Origin: Candidatus Nomurabacteria bacterium
GTDB taxonomy: Bacteria > Patescibacteria > Paceibacteria > UBA9973
Length of the DNA: 64,000 nucleotides
NCBI GenBank assembly: GCA_023267435.1
Contig: JAHFNH010000002.1
Span: 62,001 to 126,000 of the forward strand
Reading direction: 5' to 3'
Position 1 is the stretch's first letter. Every line of letters begins with the position of its first letter. The position numbers and the translations under genes were made by a program. The notes below the pieces were generated by a model that did not search any database, was not told where the DNA came from, and was given only the letters and a program-made list of their open reading frames with translations. Of this stretch, positions 58,115-64,000 are shown piece by piece.

Positions 58115-59194
58115 ATGGATACACAAAACATTCTCTGGATTATCATAGGAGTTTTAGGCGGAGGAATACTCGCCTATTTGTTGTTGAATAAAAAAGACCT
58201 GTCCGACGATGAGGCGGAAAAAAAAGCTCACAATGACGTCGGTCTTCAGCTTATTCTGACTCAACTAAATGAAATCTCCCGAACAGTCGACTCTAAAATT
58301 GGTGAATCACATAGACAAGTCAATGAGAGTCTTAAATTTCACTCTTCTGAATCAAATAAAATAATCCGTGATGTTACAGAAAGATTAACTAGACTCGATG
58401 AGACAAACAAACAAGTCATTTCTTTTGCTGACCAGCTTCAAAGCTTGCAAGATGTGTTGAAAAATCCAAAACAACGCGGAATACTCGGCGAATATTATCT
58501 TGAAACAGTTTTAAAAAATGTTCTTCCACCGGGAAGCTACCAAATGCAATACCCTTTTCCAGACGGCACTATCGTGGATGCTGTTGTATTCGTAAAAGAT
58601 AAAATAATTCCTATCGATTCTAAATTCTCATTGGAGAATTATAATAGAATGATCGAGAGTAAAAGTACTGAAGAAAAAGACAGATATGAGAAAATTTTCG
58701 TGAATGATTTAAAAAACAGAATCGTGGAAACTTCAAAATATATCCAACCTGCTCAAGGTACGACAGACTTCGCTTTTATGTTCATTCCGCACGAAGCTAT
58801 TTATTATGATTTGCTTGTAAATAAAATCGGCGGATTAAAAGATGAAGAAAATGAAAACCTCATCCAACGCGCCGCCGGAAAATACAAAGTTATAATCACT
58901 TCACCCACTTCTTTCCTCGCATATTTGCAGACAGTCCTCCAGGGACTCAAAGCTTTACAAATAGAAGAATCTGCAAAAGAAATAATCAAGAAAGTCGAAG
59001 ATCTCGGTAAGCATTTAAAGTCTTATGATGAATATCACACAAAGCTCGGCAATTCCCTTTCGACTGTCATAAACCACTACAACGCTTCAAATAAAGAACT
59101 TAAAAAAATAGATAAAGATGTCTTGCGTATTTCTGGCTCCTCACCAGAACTCTCAGCCCTCGAACTCGAGAAACCTAGAACAGAAGAAGATTAA
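58115..59194 (+). CDS. rmuC: DNA recombination protein RmuC
   Basis: 359 aa. N-terminal membrane anchor (ILWIIIGVLGGGILAYLLL, 5-23), then a coiled coil, then the nuclease-like domain: NPKQRGILGEYYLETVLKNVLPPGSYQMQY and DGTIVDAVVFVKDKIIPIDSKFSLENY. RmuC limits inversions at repeats and can act against phages in some bacteria. Cotranscribed with the DnaQ-like exonuclease. Confidence 0.94.
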   Translation: MDTQNILWIIIGVLGGGILAYLLLNKKDLSDDEAEKKAHNDVGLQLILTQLNEISRTVDSKIGESHRQVNESLKFHSSESNKIIRDVTERLTRLDETNKQVISFADQLQSLQDVLKNPKQRGILGEYYLETVLKNVLPPGSYQMQYPFPDGTIVDAVVFVKDKIIPIDSKFSLENYNRMIESKSTEEKDRYEKIFVNDLKNRIVETSKYIQPAQGTTDFAFMFIPHEAIYYDLLVNKIGGLKDEENENLIQRAAGKYKVIITSPTSFLAYLQTVLQGLKALQIEESAKEIIKKVEDLGKHLKSYDEYHTKLGNSLSTVINHYNASNKELKKIDKDVLRISGSSPELSALELEKPRTEED

Positions 59195-59213
59195 AAAATT
59201 ACTTGTTTTAATA

Positions 59214-59242
59214 TTGACATACACGCACTATTTTTATATAGT
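59214..59242 (+). promoter_or_regulatory. Promoter of the GreA-tail-like gene
   Basis: TTGACA (59214-59219), 17 nt, TATAGT (59237-59242). CACTATTTTTATATAGTG overlaps the -10 as an imperfect palindrome. Leader of about 48 nt. Confidence 0.7.
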
Positions 59243-59295
59243 GTAAGTCTTGATTTTTGACAACTAAATAATACTAACCTCTAAAAACAAAACTT

Positions 59296-59841
59296 ATGAA
59301 AAACGGAAATGGAAAAACATGTCTAACGGTTATAACCTATGCCATGAAACACTTTTATTTAAAAAGTGTAAAAACACTAGAAAAAGAATTGGCTGATTTG
59401 ATATCAGCTAATAAGTATCCTGACCCAAACATTGTTGAGGCAACAATGGAAAAACTAACTGAAAAACAAAGAATAGCTAGTTCTACTTCTATTGTTCCAC
59501 ATGATCAAACAGAAGAAGTTAAACTCGGCAATGCCGTTGAAGTTATATTGACTGGTGGAAAATACAGAACAATATTTATTGATGGAGTTGGTTTTGGAAT
59601 GGAAGGAAAAGACTTTTTACCCGAAAACCATACTGTAATTCCTACAAATTCTCCGTTTGGTAAAGCTATCCTTGGAAAAAAAGTAGGCGAAGAAGGAAGT
59701 TATACTGTTGGAAACCTTACTTTTAAATTTAAAGTGGTGAAAATAATCCCTTATTTAGAAGCAGTAAAAATATTTTTTAGAGACCTTCGACCTAAAGAGG
59801 AAGAAGTAAAAGAAAAATTACAACAAGAAGTGACAGTATAA
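59296..59841 (+). CDS. GreA/GreB C-terminal-like protein
   Basis: 181 aa. The C-terminal segment TNSPFGKAILGKKVGEEGSYTVGNLTFKFKVVKI matches the FKBP-like C-terminal domain of GreA/GreB/Rnk that binds RNA polymerase. The N-terminus is a helical stretch with KELADLISANKYPDPNIVEATMEKLTEKQRI but lacks a clear Gre coiled coil. Possible RNA polymerase-binding regulator. Has its own promoter and terminator. Confidence 0.7.
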   Translation: MKNGNGKTCLTVITYAMKHFYLKSVKTLEKELADLISANKYPDPNIVEATMEKLTEKQRIASSTSIVPHDQTEEVKLGNAVEVILTGGKYRTIFIDGVGFGMEGKDFLPENHTVIPTNSPFGKAILGKKVGEEGSYTVGNLTFKFKVVKIIPYLEAVKIFFRDLRPKEEEVKEKLQQEVTV

Positions 59842-59860
59842 ATGCTGTTACTTAATCACA

Positions 59861-59898
59861 AAAACGCGTTTCTAAACAGATACGCGTTTTATTTTTTT
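59861..59898 (+). terminator. Terminator after the GreA-tail-like gene
   Basis: Stem AAAACGCGT/ACGCGTTTT with a loop of about 12 nt, then a T-rich tract. Confidence 0.82.
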
Positions 59899-59940
59899 CT
59901 TTTTTATAAAAAAATGTTATATTAAAAAAGTTAGTTACAT

Positions 59941-60015
59941 GGCCTCATCGTCTATCAGTTAGGACACAAGCTTCTCAAGCTTGGAAGCTGGGTGCGATTC
60001 CCAGTGAGGTCACCA
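59941..60015 (+). tRNA. tRNA-Glu(CTC): tRNA-Glu (anticodon CUC), CCA encoded
   Basis: Acceptor GGCCTCA/TGAGGTC (one G-U), discriminator A, encoded CCA. Anticodon stem CAAGC/GCTTG with loop TTCTCAA. T-stem CTGGG/CCCAG, but T-loop TGCGATT has G at position 55 instead of U. The only one of five tRNAs here with CCA. Confidence 0.9.
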
Positions 60016-60055
60016 TTTAGAGCTAGCACGAGAAGCATAGAAAATTTAAATAAAA

Positions 60056-60089
60056 AAACTCCCACCTAAATAATATAGGTAAGAGTTTT
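60056..60089 (-). terminator. Terminator after the 231-aa orphan
   Basis: Stem AAAACTC..ACCT/AGGT..GAGTTTT with mismatches, A/T flanked. Confidence 0.65.
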
Positions 60090-60110
60090 GTAAAATTTAC
60101 TTTTTAAGTA

Positions 60111-60806
60111 TTAATCAATGGCAGCAGAAAAAGATACAAACGATTCATTGTAAAGTAAAGTCTGAGAAATATCCAAGACTCTATGTGTTTTTTTAACTTT
60201 AACGATAGTAGTAGAACCATCTTTTAGCTTTACGTAAAATAAATTCGCTGTGCCATCTATAAGTAGACCATCATAAGTTTCGTCTTTAACATGAAATTTA
60301 GCATGAAAAAGCATTGACCATAGTACTCGAACAAAATTTTTGAAATCTATTGGTGTTAAACGATTAAGTTCTCCTCTGAGTACACCCGCTAATTTACCTT
60401 CAAAAGCATCCTTAGAAAAATTATCAATTTTTCTAAGCTTAGTTCGACTTTCAAATTCTAATGTTATATTCCTAAAAGGAGTTATAAAATTATCAAAAAA
60501 CTCCTCTGTTAAATATAAATCAATTCCGAGTTGCCTAGAACTGAAATCCCCAAACTTATCTGGAAGATCTAATTTAGAAAGATTTAAAATTATTATGTTC
60601 CTAATATTCGCATGATTTTTTATCATACTTCCAGTAAAGAATCCTTTATTCACTAAATATTCAACCGCTTCTGTTATTAATTTTTCTTTAATAACTTTAC
60701 TCGTCACATCGTTCGGATTTATGCCCATATTTTTAAGAGCATTTTCATACCCCAAAAGCAATTCATGCCCTTGAGTGTGACTAATTACCTGGCTTACATT
60801 TTTCAT
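60111..60806 (-). CDS. Hypothetical protein, 231 aa
   Basis: Soluble, mostly helical in the first 150 residues (MKNVSQVISHTQGHELLLGYENALKNMGINPNDV), beta-rich at the end (DGLLIDGTANLFYVKLKDGSTTIVKVKKTHRVLDIS). No family recognised. About 160 nt upstream lies one copy of the repeat at 60946-60992. Confidence 0.65.
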   Translation of the reverse strand: MKNVSQVISHTQGHELLLGYENALKNMGINPNDVTSKVIKEKLITEAVEYLVNKGFFTGSMIKNHANIRNIIILNLSKLDLPDKFGDFSSRQLGIDLYLTEEFFDNFITPFRNITLEFESRTKLRKIDNFSKDAFEGKLAGVLRGELNRLTPIDFKNFVRVLWSMLFHAKFHVKDETYDGLLIDGTANLFYVKLKDGSTTIVKVKKTHRVLDISQTLLYNESFVSFSAAID

Positions 60807-61040
60807 TTTGCATACCGTATTAAATTAACAAATTACATTATGTCCTTTTAAGGACATGGCCGATATCGTGGAATCGGTTACCTTTACCATTTATTTTACA
60901 CTACAACTTACTTTCTAATTTAGCAAGAAAAAATTCTAAATACCTTTATATTACTTATAATAAGGTTCCAATTCCGTCCCGTTTGGCTCACAAAAAGATA
61001 CTTATACGAAAAGTATCAATACCTATCTTTCAATAAAAAA
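60807..61040. other. Intergenic region with palindromes and repeat copy A
   Basis: Holds the palindrome GTCCTTTTAAGGAC (about 60842-60855), GGCCGATATCG, and a direct repeat (60946-60992) whose 22-base core GTTCCAATTCCGTCCCGTTTGG (60965-60986) recurs at 61676-61697. Also a hairpin GATACTT/AAGTATC near 60998-61019. No gene seen. Confidence 0.55.
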
Positions 61041-61061
61041 ACGCACCATTTAAGATGCGCT
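61041..61061 (-). terminator. Terminator after the 150-aa secreted orphan
   Basis: Minus strand GCGCATC/GGTGCGT stem followed by TTTTTT. Confidence 0.75.
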
Positions 61062-61078
61062 CTAATAATTTTATTTAT

Positions 61079-61531
61079 TTAAAACCAATCACCAATTTTA
61101 CCCTTAACTCCGAGAGGAGCTTTGTCATCATAAAAATGAACAAAATAATCCTCTACCTTAAGATTAAAATCTTTCCATTTAATCAGAAAGTTTGGATATT
61201 CTTTACTGTATCGAGAATCTTTAGAAAAAAAATCAATCGGGTATATTTTTGATTCTCCTTTCTTAAGGACATCTCCTTCAGCAATACCACCTGTATGCCA
61301 CATCTGTGTTTTCATGTATGGTTCATAATAATAACCACTTTTTGTGCCAACAATAACTTTCTCACATAATAAATTGGTAATTCCCCAGTATTTCTTACCA
61401 TCTTTTTGTAAAACACAAATTTTTATACTATCGTTATTTATTTTTTTAATTGCGTAAGTGGTGTAAGTTTTTTGACCAAATACAAGCATACAGGACAACA
61501 TATAAGTTGTCAGAATAATTAGTGTTTTCAT
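61079..61531 (-). CDS. Hypothetical secreted protein, 150 aa
   Basis: N-terminal signal-like helix (KTLIILTTYMLSCMLVFGQ, with Cys14 a possible lipobox), followed by a beta-rich domain (YTTYAIKKINNDSIKICVLQKDGKKYWGI). No family recognised. TTGACA (61604-61609), 18 nt, TAATCT (61580-61585) on the minus strand give a leader of about 45 nt ending AAACCTTAAATAAA. Confidence 0.68.
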   Translation of the reverse strand: MKTLIILTTYMLSCMLVFGQKTYTTYAIKKINNDSIKICVLQKDGKKYWGITNLLCEKVIVGTKSGYYYEPYMKTQMWHTGGIAEGDVLKKGESKIYPIDFFSKDSRYSKEYPNFLIKWKDFNLKVEDYFVHFYDDKAPLGVKGKIGDWF

Positions 61532-61654
61532 TTTATTTAAGGTTTTTAAAGAAGTTAATACTTATTTCTATCTAAATTCAGATTACCATATAAATCATTG
61601 ACTTGTCAATTATTACGTGGGTACAACTCAATGTGTAAGTACAACACCGAAATT

Positions 61655-61703
61655 ACTTATATTTCTTACTATAAAGTTCCAATTCCGTCCCGTTTGGGAC
61701 ACA
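61655..61703. repeat. Direct repeat, copy B (copy A at 60946-60992)
   Basis: About 48 nt, with 22 identical bases (61676-61697). Copy B continues into GTTTGGGAC so that GTCCC-AAAC-GGGAC forms a hairpin on the minus strand. Both copies lie about 145-160 nt upstream of a leftward orphan gene. Confidence 0.7.
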
Positions 61704-61712
61704 GAAAATAAA

Positions 61713-61741
61713 AAAGACCTAACAAATGTGTTAGGTCTTTT
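61713..61741 (-). terminator. Terminator after the 165-aa orphan
   Basis: Stem AAAGACCTAACA/TGTTAGGTCTTT with a short loop, A/T flanked. Confidence 0.85.
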
Positions 61742-61761
61742 GAGTGCAATTCATACATGGA

Positions 61762-62259
61762 TCACACTCTGTAATTTTTATTAAAATCATTAATCACAAA
61801 GGAAAGAAGATCAAATCGCTGTTCCCATCTGATATTAACTTTCTCTGTGCTGTATGATTTAAACTGAGCATTAATATCTCCAACCTCATAACCTGAAGAA
61901 ATAATACATTCAGTTTTTAATTCCATAGTCCATATATATTTTTCATATCCTTTTTCAATGTATTCATCGGGCTTACTCGAACGGGAGCAAGTCATTCGAA
62001 CATTTACACATTGATCGTGTTTTTGAAAACAAAAAATTAAAATACTATGGAACATGTTTATTGTTAATTCAATGTGCCCGGCAATAGGTTTACCATCTTT
62101 TCTTGAAATGGAAAAATCCACTTCCTTTATTATTGTTCCATTACGATCTGTGATTTCTTCTTTTCCAATGGCATGTTTTAAGTATGCTTTATACATTTTT
62201 TCGAGATTCTTAGGATCAAAACCAATCTTTGGTTCAGTTTCCTTTTTAAATGTTTCCAT
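61762..62259 (-). CDS. Hypothetical protein, 165 aa
   Basis: Soluble. Helical start (DPKNLEKMYKAYLKHAIGKEE), then a beta-rich body (VDFSISRKDGKPIAGHIELTINMFHSILIFCFQ, YIWTMELKTECIISS). No family recognised. The leader contains AACTAATAATACTAAC, which resembles ACTAAATAATACTAAC in the leader of the gene at 59296. Confidence 0.63.
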   Translation of the reverse strand: METFKKETEPKIGFDPKNLEKMYKAYLKHAIGKEEITDRNGTIIKEVDFSISRKDGKPIAGHIELTINMFHSILIFCFQKHDQCVNVRMTCSRSSKPDEYIEKGYEKYIWTMELKTECIISSGYEVGDINAQFKSYSTEKVNIRWEQRFDLLSFVINDFNKNYRV

Positions 62260-62366
62260 TCTTATTAGTTATTAAGTTGTTAGTATTATTAGTTAATACG
62301 CCAAAATGTTTGTAAAAGTGCGTTTAACTACAGACTACAACCTTTGTTATTTTTTGTCAAATCAAA

Positions 62367-62395
62367 AAAATCACCTGTTTCAACAAGTGATTTTT
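62367..62395 (-). terminator. Terminator after the CBS-domain gene
   Basis: Stem AAATCAC..TGTT/AACA..GTGATTT, followed by a T run on the minus strand. Confidence 0.75.
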
Positions 62396-62410
62396 AAAAA
62401 AGATTTATTT

Positions 62411-62854
62411 TTACAGATGCTTTTCAAAAATATTTTTGAAAATATCGTGACGAGAAACAATGCCTACGATTTTACCATTTTCAACTACTGGTATTCTATT
62501 GATACCGCGAGAAAGCATAATGGAACCAATCTTCATAACCGGCATATCCGGATCAGCAAAAATCACAACTTTAGTCATAAATTTTTCAATATGATGATCT
62601 TTAATTTCTTCGATTTTTTTCTCCCTTTCTTCAAAATCTGTATAAGCTTCGGGGTTAGTATAGAAACTGCTATAAAACGGATACAAGACTCGGAAAAGAT
62701 CTTTTTCGGAAAGCACACCGACAAGGTTGCCTGCATCGTCAACTACCGGTGCACCAGAAATATTTTTCTCACGGAGAATTTTTGCCGCATCATGATACGA
62801 GGTGTCTTTGTGAATCGTGACTAATAAGGTTGTCATCACGTCTTTGACTTTCAT
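62411..62854 (-). CDS. CBS-domain pair protein
   Basis: 147 aa made only of two CBS motifs: VKDVMTTLLVTIHKDTSYHDAAKILREKNISGAPVVDDAGNLVGVLSEKDLF and MTKVVIFADPDMPVMKIGSIMLSRGINRIPVVENGKIVGIVSRHDIF. Such Bateman modules bind adenine nucleotides or other ligands and regulate partners. The partner is unknown. TATCAT (62861-62866, minus strand) lies 6 nt before the ATG. Confidence 0.93.
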   Translation of the reverse strand: MKVKDVMTTLLVTIHKDTSYHDAAKILREKNISGAPVVDDAGNLVGVLSEKDLFRVLYPFYSSFYTNPEAYTDFEEREKKIEEIKDHHIEKFMTKVVIFADPDMPVMKIGSIMLSRGINRIPVVENGKIVGIVSRHDIFKNIFEKHL

Positions 62855-62925
62855 ACTTTAATGATACCACGCCGATAAAATATCTCAACAAGCAAATTAT
62901 CAATATGCAACATAAAAAACAAAAA

Positions 62926-62957
62926 TACCAGTGACTCTCATTTGAGAGACACTGGTA
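62926..62957 (-). terminator. Terminator overlapping the end of the secreted orphan
   Basis: TACCAGTG.CTCTCA/TGAGAG.CACTGGTA; the UGA stop (62938-62940) lies within the hairpin, followed by TTTTTG on the minus strand. Confidence 0.8.
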
Positions 62958-63558
62958 TTAATTCAGCTGCTATTTTTTTGTCGGGACAGCTGGAAAGCTT
63001 CGCTAATTCTTTTAATTGCTTGGCACAGGTTTGATACAGAACAAGAGTTTCTTTGGTCATCGGCTCAGGTCTGTCATTGTTATGAAAACCAATTATAGTG
63101 CCAGCCAATACGCACAGTTCTTCGAAAGTCATCTCTTGAACATTTTTTTTACAAGTTATGTTCATTCGCAATGCGCCTTTCTCTATGGTCAAGCTGTCGA
63201 ATGGCACTATAATGTAATGTATGGAAATATTTGAAAAGATATTTTCTATATCCTTATCAAACTTTTTCCATAACAATGTCTGCGCTTCAGTAGAATCGCC
63301 ATAAGTGTGGCTATTCATAACAAGGCAGAATTCAAGCAGATTCGAAGCATTTTGAGCGGCAGTAAGGTAAGTGCTGGTAACAGTGGGTAATGCTACATCA
63401 AATGGATCGATTTTACCCTTTTGTGCTTTTGTTTCGTAAGCTTCTTTAGCCTGCAACATTTCCTGGTAACTTGCATCAAATTTTTTCGACACGCAGTCGT
63501 TTTGAGCATGTGCCAGCGGTCCTAAAAGAACCACGAGAATTAGAATTATTTTTTTCAT
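62938..63558 (-). CDS. Hypothetical secreted protein, 206 aa
   Basis: Signal peptide KKIILILVVLLGPLAHAQ, then a helical, Cys-containing domain (YQEMLQAKEAYETKAQKGKIDPFDVALP, LSSCPDKKIAAELIPVSLK). No family recognised. Leftward TTGACA (63641-63646), 16 nt, TAAAAT (63619-63624). A GGAGG ribosome-binding site 11 nt before the ATG sits inside the small hairpin AGTCC-GCGGAG-GGACT. Confidence 0.68.
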   Translation of the reverse strand: MKKIILILVVLLGPLAHAQNDCVSKKFDASYQEMLQAKEAYETKAQKGKIDPFDVALPTVTSTYLTAAQNASNLLEFCLVMNSHTYGDSTEAQTLLWKKFDKDIENIFSNISIHYIIVPFDSLTIEKGALRMNITCKKNVQEMTFEELCVLAGTIIGFHNNDRPEPMTKETLVLYQTCAKQLKELAKLSSCPDKKIAAELIPVSLK

Positions 63559-63618
63559 TTATGAAAGTCCCTCCGCGGACTGTTTTTAAAAAACTATTTA
63601 TAGACTTTTTCTATTTTG

Positions 63619-63646
63619 ATTTTAACATACCAAATATATTTGTCAA
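63619..63646 (-). promoter_or_regulatory. Promoter of the 206-aa secreted orphan
   Basis: Minus strand TTGACA, 16-nt spacer, TAAAAT; leader of about 55 nt. Confidence 0.65.
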
Positions 63647-63695
63647 ACTTTACGTAAACAATGCTCAAAATTTATTTATCTGCTAATATAAAAGA

Positions 63696-64000
63696 GTGAA
63701 AATAACATCCATGAAATTCGTAAGAGGAATCGTGAGTGACGATCCGATCTTGGGCAACAATATCCCCCAGATCGCCTTTATTGGGCGCTCCAATGTCGGT
63801 AAATCAACTCTTATCAATACTTTGACCAATAGTAAAATAGTTCGCACAAGTTCCTTTCCGGGCAGAACTCAAGAGATAAATCTTTTCCTTGTGAACAACT
63901 CGCATTACTTTGTCGATCTTCCAGGATATGGCTTTGCTCGCGCTTCTGGTGCTGGCCGTGAAAAAATCAGTAGTTTGATAGAGTCTTATTTGTTTAATTC
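63696..64000 (+). CDS. engB: Ribosome-biogenesis GTPase EngB/YsxC, N-terminal part (cut by window edge)
   Basis: Over 100 residues are present: G1 GRSNVGKSTLI, G2 FPGRTQEINLF and G3 DLPGYGFARA are typical of EngB, a GTPase needed for 50S assembly. The family usually begins MKIxSxxFV, which matches translation from the GTG at 63696 (read as MKITSMKFV); TAATAT (63684-63689) ends 6 nt before it. The ATG at 63711 is an alternative. The gene continues beyond the window. Confidence 0.92.
   Translation, partial: MKITSMKFVRGIVSDDPILGNNIPQIAFIGRSNVGKSTLINTLTNSKIVRTSSFPGRTQEINLFLVNNSHYFVDLPGYGFARASGAGREKISSLIESYLFN

Noticed and set aside
1..64000. UGA recoded as glycine (SR1/Gracilibacteria code 25)
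   Set aside because: UGA ends the GNAT gene, the 206-aa secreted gene and the 28-aa peptide, and no conserved gene contains an in-frame UGA.
1..64000. CRISPR array or cas genes
   Set aside because: No regularly spaced direct repeats and no cas-like proteins were seen; the only tandem repeats are the coding FG-GAP units.

Overview
The window looks like a chromosomal segment of a Patescibacteria (Candidate Phyla Radiation), most likely Parcubacteria/Paceibacteria-like. This rests on low GC, compact and often overlapping housekeeping genes, shortened subunits (F1 epsilon of 83 aa, delta of 125 aa), sparse biosynthesis, and many small orphan proteins. UGA is used as a normal stop, so genetic code 11 fits and the SR1/Gracilibacteria recoding does not. 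The assignment is an inference from gene content; no marker search was possible.

Layout. 1-8.4 kb: serS (partial), dprA, topA, a Rel-type (p)ppGpp enzyme, parB, tRNA-Leu, murA and miaA. 8.4-16.5 kb: RhuM-Fic, a YgjP-like metalloprotease, a Thr-rich anchored protein, a two-gene unit (MazG-like NTPase plus a GIY-YIG/DUF2075 helicase/S24 fusion), msrB-msrA, yjdM, a cytidylyltransferase-like protein, an unusual tRNA-Ser and tspO. 16.6-29.2 kb: an accessory stretch with a T9SS-type FG-GAP protein, a GrpB fusion, gpmA, an AcrVA2-like protein, guaA and purF, small orphans and a Zn-ribbon protein. 29.3-38.7 kb: tRNA-Trp, rpmG, frr-rseP-alr, a delta-prime-like clamp-loader subunit, mreB, a degenerate priA, rsmI and YbhB. 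38.4-45.1 kb: the complete F-type H+-ATP synthase operon, headed by tRNA-Ile and a 28-aa membrane peptide. 45.2-58 kb: an RRM protein, rpmE, prfA, a lytic transglycosylase, rplY, a GlcD-like FAD oxidase, fba, gatB, obgE, MYG1-like, DedA, yqeY and a DnaQ-like exonuclease, then rmuC. 59-63.6 kb: a second accessory stretch of orphans with tRNA-Glu and a CBS protein, then engB (partial).

Two gene-start styles are visible. At least 27 mostly housekeeping genes have a -10 hexamer (TATAAT or close) ending only 6-8 nt before the start codon, which implies leaderless mRNAs. Many accessory genes instead have spaced -35/-10 promoters, 40-90 nt A-rich leaders and their own terminators; a few have a strong AGGAGG.

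The most interesting signals are: (1) the MazG plus GIY-YIG/DUF2075 helicase/S24 unit, whose C-terminus has UmuD-like cleavage-site and Ser-Lys spacing, a candidate damage-responsive defence module; (2) a cluster of four hairpin elements (43.4-50.7 kb) with a related GC-rich core and locus-specific inverted arms, two of them inserted in frame in one oxidase gene; (3) the widespread leaderless architecture, including tRNA-mRNA junctions; (4) an AcrVA2-like protein; (5) a tRNA-Ser with anticodon ACU beside partial copies of itself.
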